A DNA stretch of 64,000 nt from NCBI GenBank assembly GCA_024508675.1, contig JANINQ010000013.1, positions 1 to 64,000 of the forward strand, given 5' to 3'. A program made the translations under genes and the position numbers. Positions 34,539 through 44,040 of the stretch are shown in pieces (position 1 is the first letter of the stretch; every line of letters starts with the position of its first letter). The notes below the pieces were generated by a model, which was given only the letters and a program-made list of their open reading frames with translations, did not search any database and was not told the origin of the DNA. The stretch comes from Afipia sp. (GTDB taxonomy: Bacteria > Pseudomonadota > Alphaproteobacteria > Rhizobiales > Xanthobacteraceae).

Positions 34539-35714
34539 TCAGTTCAACGTGGCTTTAAGCGCGGTGGCTGCGGAGGCGTAGCCACCCCGCGCACCATCGA
34601 CGAAATGAAAGTGATCCGGCCGCGAGGCGGATAGCGTGAAGCATGTCATCATGGCTGCATCCTGCCGGTGCAGGCCGTAACGCGCGGTGCCTGCCGCGGC
34701 TGCGGCTGCAAGACGTCCTTCCAGCGCGTCGGCAAGCTCCGGCCTGCAGTCGAGCACCATGCGCAGGCCATCGTCGTACTTCCGGAAATCCGAATTCTCG
34801 ACCACCTGCTGCATGTAGACTTTCGGGACAAAGCCTCCCGCCGGGATGTTGAGACGAAACAGGATGTAGGCGAACAGCGTGAAGGCATGCACGCCAAGAC
34901 GGCGGACAAATAGCGGACCGCCGCGCTGGGCCAGCGCCTCGAAGTTCGCGCCCGGCGTCGGCCAGCGCATGTGCGGCCCGGACGACGGCACCGGCCGCCC
35001 TGCACCGGGACTTCGCTCGACCAGCGTAACCACCTCCTCGATCAGGCGGCGGAAGCCGGCACTATCCGACGCAGCACCCGGCACGATCAGCATCGACAGG
35101 ATCAGTCCGCGCTCCGCCGGCATTTCGGAGAAACGGCATGACAGGCCGGTGAGATCGGGATGCGCGCCCGGCGCAGCCATCGGCACGGTGAATTCGCCGC
35201 GCTTCATCGCGGCTTCCGCCCAAGCCAGACCGCCGCCGGAAAACATCGCGTAGGACACATGCGGCGAGGCTGCGTAACGCGCCACCCGCACATCGAGGCC
35301 CTGTGCACGGATCGCTTCGATCGGCACCAGCGCGACACGCAGCGACAGGTTGAGGTCTTCCTTCACCCATGTCGCGGTCGCGGCCAGCGCTTCGCGCGCG
35401 CGTTCTGCATCCTGTGGCGAGACTGCAAAACTTGCACCGTCGCCACCGAACGCAAACGGGAAATCGCGGCTCTCCAGCGCATTGGTAACCGACGCGATCA
35501 CTGCCGCGCCCGCCATGTTCACCGCCTTGTAACGATTGTCGGCGATCGCCCGGGTGGACTGAACGATGTCGGCGACACCGATCAGCCAGCCATCGGGCAC
35601 GGGCCGGTACAGCGACGGGTCCATCAGATTGGCGAATCCGCGAAACACGGGCATGGCGCTGTAGAACGCGCCATCCGCACGATCGCCTGTCACCTGATTG
35701 TCCGATGTATCCAT
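34539..35714 (-). CDS. DUF3095 protein with class III cyclase-like motifs
   Basis: 391 residues. ADIVQST places an Asp at residue 49 followed by S/T; FAFGGDGASF places a second Asp at 92. These two sites, about 43 residues apart, resemble the metal-binding Asp pair of class III nucleotide cyclases and GGDEF domains. The rest (about 110-391) matches nothing else I know beyond DUF3095. GAGGAAA supports the start at 35714. Function unknown; nucleotide cyclase activity is inference. Confidence 0.72.
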   Translation of the reverse strand: MDTSDNQVTGDRADGAFYSAMPVFRGFANLMDPSLYRPVPDGWLIGVADIVQSTRAIADNRYKAVNMAGAAVIASVTNALESRDFPFAFGGDGASFAVSPQDAERAREALAATATWVKEDLNLSLRVALVPIEAIRAQGLDVRVARYAASPHVSYAMFSGGGLAWAEAAMKRGEFTVPMAAPGAHPDLTGLSCRFSEMPAERGLILSMLIVPGAASDSAGFRRLIEEVVTLVERSPGAGRPVPSSGPHMRWPTPGANFEALAQRGGPLFVRRLGVHAFTLFAYILFRLNIPAGGFVPKVYMQQVVENSDFRKYDDGLRMVLDCRPELADALEGRLAAAAAAGTARYGLHRQDAAMMTCFTLSASRPDHFHFVDGARGGYASAATALKATLN

Positions 35715-35858
35715 GAGCAGTTTCCTCGCGCCGGAGGCAGCGCGCGCAACTGGCCCAGCGTTCCAAAAATACGCTCCATCAGCAAGACGGGTTCGGCTCC
35801 GCCACAAACAAAATCGGCGCGGACATGCCGCGCCGATCTGACTGATTGTGAAGCGGCC

Positions 35859-36140
35859 TCAGTGCCGATGCTTGTGCCGGCGATAGCGGCGCGGCGCGGG
35901 CTCGTAATACCCGCGAGGCTGATACCAGGCATTCGCACTGCATGAGCCACCGACGCCGCTGGTCGCCTGGCGGCACTGTTCATAGGTGTAATAGGCGCAT
36001 ACCCGGCCAAGGCCCGCGCGGCTGTAATTCTCCGAGCAGAACGGCGCGTCCGCCCGGGCGGGCGCCGCGGAGCCGAGCGTGATCGCCAGCGCCGCAACGG
36101 CGGCCGTGGCAAGGCCGCCCATAAAATCAAGTTTCAGCAT
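35859..36140 (-). CDS. DUF3551 small secreted Cys-rich protein
   Basis: 93 residues. Signal peptide ends at APARAD. Four Cys follow in the family pattern PFCSENYSRAGLGRVCAYYT-x3-QC-x8-GSC, and the tail is Tyr/Arg/His rich. DUF3551 proteins are numerous in Bradyrhizobiaceae; their role is unknown. GGGAG supports the ATG at 36140. A second member is at 46890-47141. Confidence 0.85.
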   Translation of the reverse strand: MLKLDFMGGLATAAVAALAITLGSAAPARADAPFCSENYSRAGLGRVCAYYTYEQCRQATSGVGGSCSANAWYQPRGYYEPAPRRYRRHKHRH

Positions 36141-36245
36141 TACGAATCTCCCTGATGCCCACTCTATATGGGCATCCCCCACCGGTTGGCTATCTCAAAC
36201 ATGCCCGCGCTGTTTTCACCGCCATGTCGCCTCAAAGGTGATAGA

Positions 36246-36683
36246 ATGGATAAAGCTGGCTTTCGCGCAGGGGTTCCGATGTCTCCCGTCTCCTTCATGC
36301 TCAATGTTCTGTGGGTGGTCCTCGGCGGTTTCTGGATGGCGCTCGGCTGGGCCGTTGCCGCCGTCATCATGGCCATCACCATCATCGGCCTCCCATGGGC
36401 GCGCGGTGCATGGAATATCGCAATCTACACGCTGTTTCCATTCGGCCAGAAGGCGGTGTCTCGCGAGATCTACATCGGAGAGCGCGACTTCGGCACCGGC
36501 ATCTTCGGATTCATCGGCAACCTGATCTGGCTGGTCCTCGCCGGATGGTGGCTGGCGCTCGGTCACCTGTTCACCGCCTTGCTGCTTGCAATCACGATCA
36601 TCGGCATTCCCTTTGCCTGGGCGCATCTGAAGCTCGGCGCCATCGCGCTGTGGCCGATCGGCAAGACCATCGTTCCGGCATGA
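36246..36683 (+). CDS. YccF-family inner-membrane protein
   Basis: 145 residues; two repeated membrane units (FMLNVLWVVLGGFWMALGWAVAAVIMAITIIGLPWARGAW then LIWLVLAGWWLALGHLFTALLLAITIIGIPFAWAHLK) match duplicated YccF domains. Function unknown. AAAGGTGA precedes the ATG at 36246; a later ATG at 36279 is possible. Its TGA overlaps the following gene's ATG. Confidence 0.85.
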   Translation: MDKAGFRAGVPMSPVSFMLNVLWVVLGGFWMALGWAVAAVIMAITIIGLPWARGAWNIAIYTLFPFGQKAVSREIYIGERDFGTGIFGFIGNLIWLVLAGWWLALGHLFTALLLAITIIGIPFAWAHLKLGAIALWPIGKTIVPA

Positions 36684-37603
36684 TGTCGCAGGCGGCCTCG
36701 ATGACGGTCCGCCCGCAAGCCCCTCCTCCGGCGCATTCGCTGCGCGCGATCGCCGACGACATTTTGACCGCAGGACAAGCTGCGCAGAAGCGGCTCGGCA
36801 GCGACGAACGCCGCATTGCCATTCATGAACTCCGCGTCGCGCTCAAGCGCTGGCGGGCCATGCTGCGGCTGCTGGAAGAACCGATCGGCGACGAAACCGT
36901 GGTCATGCGCCACGTGGCGCGGCTGCTCGCCCGCGAGCTTGGCCGCAGCCGCGACGCGCAGACCGTTCTCGATGCGATGACCGACCTCGCAAAACAGAAG
37001 AGTGGCAGCCCGCAGCCGCTACCGGTTCGCACCGAAGCCGCCATCACCCGGCGGCTGCAAGCCATGCGCGACACGTCGGAAGCCGAACAGCTTCCTGACG
37101 AACTTATTCAGAGCCTGCACGACAGCCTGACCCGGATGTCGACCCGTCTCGCAAGCTGGCCGCTCGAACAAATTTCCCTTGAAGACATCGCAGCCGCGGT
37201 CGCGCGATCCTATCGCCGTGCCCGCCGCCGTCTTCCGCGCGAATGGGACGGCACGGACCCTGAGGAGATTCATGACTTCCGCAAAGCGGTCGTGACGCTG
37301 CGCTACCAGCTCTACCTCGTTGCACCCGTGTGGCCGAAGATGTTCCACACCTTCATCGGCGAGACGCAAAAACTGCGCATGCAGCTCGGCAAGAGCAACG
37401 ATCTTGTTGTTCTTGGCGCGCTGACCGCGCCAAAACAACCGCTGGCCCGCTGGCGTTCGCATCTGATGCCGCAGATCGAACGCCGCCAGCGATTTCACCT
37501 CCACCGCGCACGATCGCTGGCCGACCGGGTGTTCGCGGAATCGCCGCGATCGTTCCACAAGCACCTTGCGGCTCTGGCGAAGGCTGCCACGAATTCAACC
37601 TGA
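36680..37603 (+). CDS. CHAD domain protein
   Basis: 307 residues. Paired motifs IHELRVALKRWRAMLRLL and IHDFRKAVVTLRYQLYLV give the conserved His plus basic residues of CHAD, a helical domain that binds polyphosphate. The second half also has GKSNDLVVLG, usual for the domain. Unlike many relatives there is no CYTH triphosphatase domain. Overlapping ATGATG with the YccF stop indicates translational coupling. Confidence 0.87.
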   Translation: MMSQAASMTVRPQAPPPAHSLRAIADDILTAGQAAQKRLGSDERRIAIHELRVALKRWRAMLRLLEEPIGDETVVMRHVARLLARELGRSRDAQTVLDAMTDLAKQKSGSPQPLPVRTEAAITRRLQAMRDTSEAEQLPDELIQSLHDSLTRMSTRLASWPLEQISLEDIAAAVARSYRRARRRLPREWDGTDPEEIHDFRKAVVTLRYQLYLVAPVWPKMFHTFIGETQKLRMQLGKSNDLVVLGALTAPKQPLARWRSHLMPQIERRQRFHLHRARSLADRVFAESPRSFHKHLAALAKAATNST

Positions 37604-37729
37604 CACGTCTGCTTCTAGCTCGCGCGATCAACCGCAGCGCACCATCACAAATGACCTACTGCCCGCAATCGCGGTTGTCGGCATCAGCCAACTCGGCAAT
37701 AATTCCGGAAAATAATGCAGGGAAACGCC

Positions 37730-39109
37730 ATGTCGACGCAAAGCCTGACATCTTCGGCTGCGATCAAGACACCGTTCATGGTGGACCGCACTAAGCTCGC
37801 GCATATTCCCGGCGACGAAGGCTGGCCGCTGATCGGGCGTACGCTCAGCGTCCTCGCCGATCCGAAGGGCGAAGTGAATGCGATGGCCCGCAGATTTGGA
37901 CTGATCTATCGCTCGCGGGTGCTCGGCGAAACCAGCATCTCGCTGCTCGGCCCGGAAGCCAACGAATTCATGCTGCTCGACCAGACCAAGCTGTTCTCGT
38001 CCACCAATGGATGGGAGACAATTCTTGGGCGCCTGTTTCCGCGCGGACTGATGCTGCTCGACTTTGAAGAACATCGCCTGCATCGCCGCGCCATGTCGGT
38101 GGCGTTCAAGGCCGGGCCGATGAAGAACTATCTCGCGCAGCTCGATGCCGGCATAGCCGCGCGCGTCGATCAATGGCGCGAAGCCCCCGGCCCGATGCTG
38201 TTCTACCCGGCGATGAAACAACTGACTCTCGACCTCGCCGCCACGTCGTTCCTCGGCACCGGAATCGGCCCAGAGGTCGATGAGGTCACCCGCGCCTTCG
38301 TTGACATGATCGCGGCCTCCGTCGCGGTGATCCGCCAGCCATGGCCCGGCACGCAGATGGCGCGCGGCGTGAAGGGACGCCAGCGTATCGTCGCCTATTT
38401 CTCGCAGCAGATTCCGCTTCGCCGCGAAAACGGCGGCGACGACCTGTTCTCGCAACTGTGCCACGCCACCCATGAGGACGGCGCGCTGCTCTCGACGCAG
38501 GACATTGTCGACCACATGAGCTTCCTGATCATGGCTGCGCACGACACACTGACGTCATCGCTGACGTCGTTCGTGTCGATGCTCGCGGCGCATCCTGAAT
38601 GGCAGGCACGGCTGCGCGATGAGGTCGCGTCGCTCGGGATCGCCCCCGGCGCACCGCTGCCGTTCGAAACGCTCGACGCCATGCCGCTCACCGAAATGGC
38701 TTTCAAGGAAACGATGCGGATGAAACCGCCGGTGCCGTCGATCCCACGCCGGGCAACGCGCGATTTCACCTTCAAGAACTACGACATTCCCGCCGGAACG
38801 CTGGTCAGCATGAACCCGCTGTTCACGCATCATATGAGCGAACACTGGCCCGATCCGGACAGGTTCGATCCGCTGCGCTTCACCGATGAAGCCCAGCGCG
38901 CGCGGCATCGCTTCGCGTTCATTCCGTTCAGCGGCGGCGCGCATATGTGCATCGGGCTGCACTTCGCCTATATGCAGGCCAAGTGCTTCACCTTCCACTT
39001 CCTGCAGAATCTCAAGGTCAGCCTCGAACCGGGCTATGTGCCCGCATGGCAGATGTGGCCGATCCCCAAGCCGAAGGATGGCCTGCGCGTGACACTCTCA
39101 CCTGCATAA
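37730..39109 (+). CDS. Cytochrome P450
   Basis: 459 residues. Heme-binding loop FIPFSGGAHMCIGLHFA gives axial C407. I-helix MAAHDTLTSSL and K-helix ETMR complete the fold. It lacks the AGxDTT form of the I-helix (AAHDTL instead). The start at 37730 is preferred: CAGGGAAAC lies upstream of it. The gene is 90 bp upstream of a CoA ligase and appears to start a three-gene cluster. Substrate is not readable from sequence; oxidation of a lipid or terpenoid acid is an inference from neighbours. The redox partner is not encoded here. Confidence 0.93.
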   Translation: MSTQSLTSSAAIKTPFMVDRTKLAHIPGDEGWPLIGRTLSVLADPKGEVNAMARRFGLIYRSRVLGETSISLLGPEANEFMLLDQTKLFSSTNGWETILGRLFPRGLMLLDFEEHRLHRRAMSVAFKAGPMKNYLAQLDAGIAARVDQWREAPGPMLFYPAMKQLTLDLAATSFLGTGIGPEVDEVTRAFVDMIAASVAVIRQPWPGTQMARGVKGRQRIVAYFSQQIPLRRENGGDDLFSQLCHATHEDGALLSTQDIVDHMSFLIMAAHDTLTSSLTSFVSMLAAHPEWQARLRDEVASLGIAPGAPLPFETLDAMPLTEMAFKETMRMKPPVPSIPRRATRDFTFKNYDIPAGTLVSMNPLFTHHMSEHWPDPDRFDPLRFTDEAQRARHRFAFIPFSGGAHMCIGLHFAYMQAKCFTFHFLQNLKVSLEPGYVPAWQMWPIPKPKDGLRVTLSPA

Positions 39110-39118
39110 GGCCATGAA

Positions 39119-39171
39119 CGGGTTGCCCCGTTGACTCTGCGCCTCCCGTCAGACAAGCAATTGGCAACCCG
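39119..39171. repeat. Inverted repeat between P450 and CoA ligase genes
   Basis: CGGGTTGCC (39119-39127) and GGCAACCCG (39163-39171) are perfect complements spaced 35 bp apart, in the P450/ligase gap. It could be an operator or an mRNA stem. Confidence 0.4.
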
Positions 39172-39198
39172 CAGCGGACAAGCGGGACGGGAGACAAC

Positions 39199-40800
39199 AT
39201 GCTCAAGACCGATTTCGCGCCTGGCCACATCTTGAAAGATCATGTCGGCCCCTTCGCCGGCCTCGACGTGCCGTGGCTGCTGCGGCTGCGCGCCGAAACG
39301 CGGCGCAACCATCCCTTCCTGATCTGGGCGCCGTTCGACGCACCGGCGCGGCCATGGACCTATGGCGAATTTCATGAGCGCGTCGGCGCGCTGGCGGCGG
39401 GACTTCAGGCGCGCGGGATCAAGCGCGGCGAATGCGTGCTGCTGCATCTCGACAACTGCATCGAGATGCTGCTGGCGTGGTTCGCCTGCGTTGAACTCGG
39501 CGCCATTGCCGTCACCACCAACACACGTTCCGCGCCTGCGGAGATGGAATACTTCGCCGGTCATTGCGGCGCTGTCGCCGCCATCACGCAGCCCGCCTAT
39601 GCCGAGCTGGTCGCCAGCAACTGCCGCAGCCTGCGCTGGCTCGCCGTGACATCGCATGATGCAGGCGCCGCGCCCGCGCAGGGATACAAGCCGCCGAAAT
39701 CGGAATCCTTCGAGGCGCTGTTCGGCAGCAGCGCCGACCGGCCGCGCCGCGCCGCCGATCCTTACGCATCGTGCAGCGTGCAATACACTTCCGGCACCAC
39801 GTCGCGGCCAAAGGCGGTGCTCTGGACCCACGCCAATGCGCTGTGGGGCGCGAAGGTCAACGCGGTGCATCAGGACCTGCGCCCGGACGACGTTCATCAA
39901 ATTTATCTGCCGCTGTTCCACACCAATGCGCTGGCCTATTCCATGCTGGCTTCGCTCTGGGTCGGCTGCACCGCCGTGATCCAGCCGCGCTTTTCCGCAA
40001 GCCGGTTCTGGAGCACCGCGCTGGAGCATCGCAGCACCTGGACATCGCTGGTGCCGTTCTGCGTCAAGGCGCTGATGGAACGCGAGGCGCCGAAACAGCA
40101 TCACTTCCGCCTATGGGGCAGCGCGATCTGCGAGCCACCGACCGACAAAATTTTCGGCGTGAAGACCATCGGCTGGTGGGGCATGACCGAAACCATCACC
40201 CATGGCATCGTCGGAGAACCCAACCAGCCGAACATTCCGCTCGCCATCGGCCGCCCCGCGCCGGAATACGATATCCGCGTGGTGAATGAGGACGGCGGAC
40301 CGGTGGACGTCGGCGGCACCGGCGATCTTCTGATCCGTGGCACGCCCGGTCTCTCGCTGTTCAAGGAATATCTGCACAACGAGCAGGCGACGCGCGACAG
40401 CTTCGACGAGCACGGCTATTTCATCACCGGCGACCGGGTGAAGATTCTGGAGAATGGATTTATCCGGTTCGGCGATCGCGCCAAGGATATGCTGAAAGTC
40501 GGCGGCGAAAACGTCGCGGCCTCCGAGATCGAGCAGGTTGTCGTAACAGTCGCAGGCGTGCGCGAAGCCGCCGTGGTCGCCAAGAAACATCCGATGCTGG
40601 ACGAAGTGCCGGTGGTGTTCGTCATTCCGGCGGCCGGCCTCGCCGGCGCGCCGCCGACATTGCACGATGACATCATGCGTGCCTGCAAGAGCGCGCTGGC
40701 CGACTTCAAGGTGCCGCGCGAAGTGCGGCTGGTGGATGACATGCCGCGTTCGACACTTGAAAAGGTGGCGAAGGCGGAATTGCGGAAATTGCTGGCGTGA
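39199..40800 (+). CDS. AMP-forming acyl-CoA synthetase
   Basis: 533 residues. Adenylation motifs visible: P-loop QYTSGTTSRPKAVLWTH, GWWGMTETITHG, GYFITGDRVKI and C-terminal DMPRSTLEKVAKAELRKLL with the catalytic Lys. It activates a carboxylic acid as a CoA thioester. The class with long-spaced crotonobetaine/caiC-like similarity covers fatty, bile and cyclic acids, so substrate is open. It lies between the P450 and an oxidoreductase on one strand, with 90- and 25-bp gaps. Confidence 0.9.
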   Translation: MLKTDFAPGHILKDHVGPFAGLDVPWLLRLRAETRRNHPFLIWAPFDAPARPWTYGEFHERVGALAAGLQARGIKRGECVLLHLDNCIEMLLAWFACVELGAIAVTTNTRSAPAEMEYFAGHCGAVAAITQPAYAELVASNCRSLRWLAVTSHDAGAAPAQGYKPPKSESFEALFGSSADRPRRAADPYASCSVQYTSGTTSRPKAVLWTHANALWGAKVNAVHQDLRPDDVHQIYLPLFHTNALAYSMLASLWVGCTAVIQPRFSASRFWSTALEHRSTWTSLVPFCVKALMEREAPKQHHFRLWGSAICEPPTDKIFGVKTIGWWGMTETITHGIVGEPNQPNIPLAIGRPAPEYDIRVVNEDGGPVDVGGTGDLLIRGTPGLSLFKEYLHNEQATRDSFDEHGYFITGDRVKILENGFIRFGDRAKDMLKVGGENVAASEIEQVVVTVAGVREAAVVAKKHPMLDEVPVVFVIPAAGLAGAPPTLHDDIMRACKSALADFKVPREVRLVDDMPRSTLEKVAKAELRKLLA

Positions 40801-40825
40801 GCCGGCAGCGAGAGAGGACGTCGCG

Positions 40826-42004
40826 ATGACCCAACCGAAATTCGATGTCGTTGTTTACGGCGCAAGCGGCTTCACCGGCAAACTCGTCGCCGAATATCTC
40901 GCCGCGCAGTACGGACCGGGGAGCGGCCTGACATGGGCCATGGCGGGCCGCAGCCGCGACAAGCTCGCCACTGTGCGCGACGAGATCGGCGCGCCCAAGG
41001 ACACGCCGCTGATCGAGGCCGATGCCAGTGATCCTGCATCGCTCAAGGCGATGGTCGATCAAGCCAGGGCAATTCTCACCACCGTCGGCCCCTATCAGCT
41101 TTACGGATCAGAACTGGTCGCGGCCTGCGCCGCCTCCGGCACCGACTATCTCGACCTCTGCGGCGAGCCTGCCTGGATGCGGCAGATGATCGACGCGCAT
41201 CACGCCACTGCGCAAGCAAGCGGCGCGCGCATCCTGTTTTCCTGCGGTTTCGACTCGATCCCGTTCGAACTCGGCGTGTTCTTCCTGCAGAACGCGGCGA
41301 AGAAGCAATTCGGCGCGGCGTGTCCGCTGGTGAAGGGCCGCGTCCGCAAGATGAAGGGTACATTCTCCGGCGGCACCGCCGCGAGCCTGAAAGCAACCTA
41401 TGCAGCAGCAGCGAAGGATCTCAGCATCGTGCCGCTCCTGAAAAATCCGTTTGCGTTGACGCCGGGATTCGAAGGCCCCAAGCAGCCGCCGGGCAACAAG
41501 CCGCTCCACGACGACGATCTCGGCATGTGGGTCGCGCCCTTCGTGATGGCGACCATCAACACCCGTAATGTCCACCGCTCGAATCTCCTGATGGGATTCC
41601 CTTATGGCAAGGACTTCGTCTACGACGAGATGATGCTGGCCGGCCCCGGCGAGAAAGGCGAAGCCATGGCCAAGGCCATTGTCGGCGCCAATTCCGCGAT
41701 GGGCGGGCCGGGTGGACCCAAGCCCGGCGAAGGTCCGTCAAAGGAAGAGCGCGAGACCGGAATGTACGACATCCTGTTCGTCGGCATCACACCTGACGGC
41801 AAACAGATTCGCGCTTCGGTCAAGGGCGACCGCGATCCCGGCTACGGCTCGACCTCCAAGATGATCGGGGAGAGCGCGGTGTGTCTGGTACGCGAAGCCA
41901 GGGATGTCGCCGGCGGCATCTGGACGCCGGGCGCGGCGTTGGGCGATCGCCTGATCAAGCGGCTGACCGATCACGCCGGGCTGCAGTTCACGGTCGAGAG
42001 CTGA
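40826..42004 (+). CDS. Saccharopine dehydrogenase-like reductase (trans-enoyl reductase type)
   Basis: 392 residues. The nucleotide-binding loop VVYGASGFTGKLVAEYLA is at the N-terminus. The later SCGFDSIPFELGVFFLQ and GTFSGGTAAS are typical of the family that includes mycobacterial trans-acting enoyl reductases. It lacks the lysine-pathway partner domains, so saccharopine metabolism is unlikely. GAGAGGACG precedes the ATG. It completes the P450/ligase cluster; reduction of an unsaturated CoA-linked or ACP-linked intermediate is inferred. Confidence 0.85.
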   Translation: MTQPKFDVVVYGASGFTGKLVAEYLAAQYGPGSGLTWAMAGRSRDKLATVRDEIGAPKDTPLIEADASDPASLKAMVDQARAILTTVGPYQLYGSELVAACAASGTDYLDLCGEPAWMRQMIDAHHATAQASGARILFSCGFDSIPFELGVFFLQNAAKKQFGAACPLVKGRVRKMKGTFSGGTAASLKATYAAAAKDLSIVPLLKNPFALTPGFEGPKQPPGNKPLHDDDLGMWVAPFVMATINTRNVHRSNLLMGFPYGKDFVYDEMMLAGPGEKGEAMAKAIVGANSAMGGPGGPKPGEGPSKEERETGMYDILFVGITPDGKQIRASVKGDRDPGYGSTSKMIGESAVCLVREARDVAGGIWTPGAALGDRLIKRLTDHAGLQFTVES

Positions 42005-42030
42005 GGAATACGCCCCAGCTCCGGATTCGA

Positions 42031-42456
42031 CTACTCCGCGTTACGCGCCATGAAGGTCGCGGGCGAGCCGTCGTTCGGGTCCACGAAGATGATGTCGGTC
42101 GGATTGCGCCTCGGCGTATCGATCGACAGAAACACCACCGGCTCTTCATAGAGTTCCGGCATCGCATGAACGGTGTTGCGCTCGAAGAACAGCAACTGAC
42201 CGGGGCCGAACTCGGCCTTTGTCGCCGCATCCTTCATCCAGAAAGTGCCCCGGCCCGACACGACATACAGGTATTCATCGCAGGTCGCGTGATAATGCGG
42301 CGGCGTCGGGCGGTAAACGCGGAACACCCGCGCGCTCGCCTGCTCGCGGTCGGTCAGATATTTGTCGACCAGCAGGGTCTTTGCCGTATCCGGCAGCGAT
42401 TTCGCGATGGCGGGAATGTCGAAGATGCCGGTCGAGGCGTGACGATCATCGGGCAT
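42031..42456 (-). CDS. Cupin domain protein
   Basis: 141 residues, single conserved barrel. Metal-binding pattern PPHYHATCDEYLYVVSGRG gives His-x-His and Glu; the second motif GQLLFFERNTVHAMP supplies the distal His. Small cupins include dioxygenases, isomerases and sugar-binding proteins, so no specific activity is given. It is convergent with the preceding reductase and divergent from the tRNA. Confidence 0.82.
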   Translation of the reverse strand: MPDDRHASTGIFDIPAIAKSLPDTAKTLLVDKYLTDREQASARVFRVYRPTPPHYHATCDEYLYVVSGRGTFWMKDAATKAEFGPGQLLFFERNTVHAMPELYEEPVVFLSIDTPRRNPTDIIFVDPNDGSPATFMARNAE

Positions 42457-42702
42457 GGTTGTTCTTGTTCTCCTGTTCTTCCGCGCGGTGAGAGGCCATC
42501 GTTTTCACGACAATCCGCCGGTTGGCCGACGGTTGCCGCCTGTTTGGCATCAGGCTCCGGACATGCAATTGGCTTATATCAAAAATCCGGACCGGATCGA
42601 TCTTTCGCCGGCCAGCAGGAGACAGACGCGCCGCGGCTGAAACCCAGAAATCCCCCGCCAGCCGTTGCCCGCATCGGGCCAATCGGCTAAACGGACTACG
42701 CT

Positions 42703-42779
42703 GCACCCGTAGCTCAGCTGGATAGAGCGTTGCCCTCCGAAGGCAAAGGTCACACGTTCGAATCGTGTCGGGTGCGCCA
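42703..42779 (+). tRNA. tRNA-Arg (CCG)
   Basis: Acceptor GCACCCG (42703-42709) pairs with CGGGTGC (42769-42775); the anticodon arm TTGCC-CTCCGAA-GGCAA has the CCG anticodon; the T-loop is TTCGAAT. CCA is encoded at 42777-42779. Confidence 0.96.
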
Positions 42780-42831
42780 GCTTTTCGGATCGCCCGTCAG
42801 TGCATCCCGGTGAGCGGCGATCTTCCGCCGA

Positions 42832-43236
42832 TCAGTAATTTTGCGGGAAGCGCGCGGCACCTGCCACTGGCACCAGCCATTGCGCGGCGTGATCGGTGTA
42901 GATTTCGGAATTCGGCTGCAATCCGTCCAGATTGTCCAGCGTGCCGCCCTTCACCACGACCTTGCCCGGTGCCAGTGCGGTTTTGGCAAGAATGCCGGAC
43001 CCGCACTTCTCGCAAAAGTGGCGATAGACCGGCCGCCCGCTGTCACCCTTGTCGACGTAAACCTTTGTCTCGCCTGACTGCTCGTAGTCGGCTTCCCTGA
43101 CAACGAGATTGAACGAGAACAGGCTGCCGCTCTGTTTCTGGCAATGTGTGCAATGACAGATCGCCACCGCGCGCGGCTCGCTCTTCAGCACGTAGCTCAC
43201 ATGTCCGCACAAACAGCGGCCTGTCCGAGTCTGCAT
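42832..43236 (-). CDS. GFA/CENP-V family zinc protein
   Basis: 134 residues. Zinc ligands are visible as CLCG, CHCTHC and CEKCG, the standard glutathione-dependent formaldehyde-activating (GFA) layout. Members bind two zinc ions; many do not act on formaldehyde. It lies next to a DUF4865 gene on the same strand with a 45-bp gap. Confidence 0.9.
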   Translation of the reverse strand: MQTRTGRCLCGHVSYVLKSEPRAVAICHCTHCQKQSGSLFSFNLVVREADYEQSGETKVYVDKGDSGRPVYRHFCEKCGSGILAKTALAPGKVVVKGGTLDNLDGLQPNSEIYTDHAAQWLVPVAGAARFPQNY

Positions 43237-43281
43237 GATGTTCCTCTCCAGAGAGACCGTGGTTCAATCCATCCCGATCGG

Positions 43282-43860
43282 TCAGAACGCGCCCTTCGGC
43301 AAGGTGCCGAGCAGCGGGCTCGACAGATGGGCCACCTGATAGGCGACGCCGCGCGCTTTTGCGCCAGGCTCCGCCTCCGACAGCAGAATGCGCACAAACT
43401 TCCAGTTGCGTGGGTCAAGGCCGACGATCGCAGACACAACATCCGGCTGCGCGGTGGATTCCCGCGCCAGCGCAATCTCGTCTGCGAAGGCTTTGGTCAG
43501 GTCCGCATCGAGCGGGATGGCGATGTCGTCCCTGTAGAGAAAGCGCGCCTGGCCTGCCGCGCCACGAAAGGCGTCGAGCGCAAGGAATGTCTCCATCTGC
43601 GCGCGGCCATAGATGTCCGTGACGATCTTGTAACCTCCGCGCACCAGCCAGTCGCGAAACGCCTTGTCGTGCTGCCAGAAATACAGCGAGGAAAAATTAT
43701 TCGCCAATGCGCCGAAGCGCCCCGCTTCCCGCAGCAGGAAGGCCTTGAAGTAAAGCTCCGGAGCCTTGTCCCAGATGGTTCCGCGCTCCTTCAGCCATTT
43801 CCGGAGAGGCCCGAAATCAAAGTCGGCAGGCAGACGGTGGGCATAGTGAACGATGCTCAT
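43282..43860 (-). CDS. DUF4865 family protein, divergent from TetR
   Basis: 192 residues. SIVHYAHRLPADFDFGPLRKWLKERG, YFKAFLLREAGRFGALANNFSSLYFWQ and FRDWLVRGGYKIVTDIYGRAQMETFLALDAF match DUF4865, a ferredoxin-like-fold family of unknown activity often beside TetR genes. The ATG at 43860 is preferred, as AAGGA is 10 nt upstream. The TetR gene is divergent with a TTGACA/TGTCAA operator in the gap. Confidence 0.85.
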   Translation of the reverse strand: MSIVHYAHRLPADFDFGPLRKWLKERGTIWDKAPELYFKAFLLREAGRFGALANNFSSLYFWQHDKAFRDWLVRGGYKIVTDIYGRAQMETFLALDAFRGAAGQARFLYRDDIAIPLDADLTKAFADEIALARESTAQPDVVSAIVGLDPRNWKFVRILLSEAEPGAKARGVAYQVAHLSSPLLGTLPKGAF

Positions 43861-44040
43861 GAACGGCACGTCCTTGTTTCAAGACAAAGCAAGCTCACGT
43901 CGCAGGCGGCGATAAGAAGCCCGCGCTTGTGCAGACGGAAAAATCAAGTCGAGAACCGCATCGGAGCGCGCAGTCCCTCATTGACGAAATGAGCAGCCAG
44001 CCCCAGTTTGGTTTTTAACACGATGTCGAAAATCATATTC

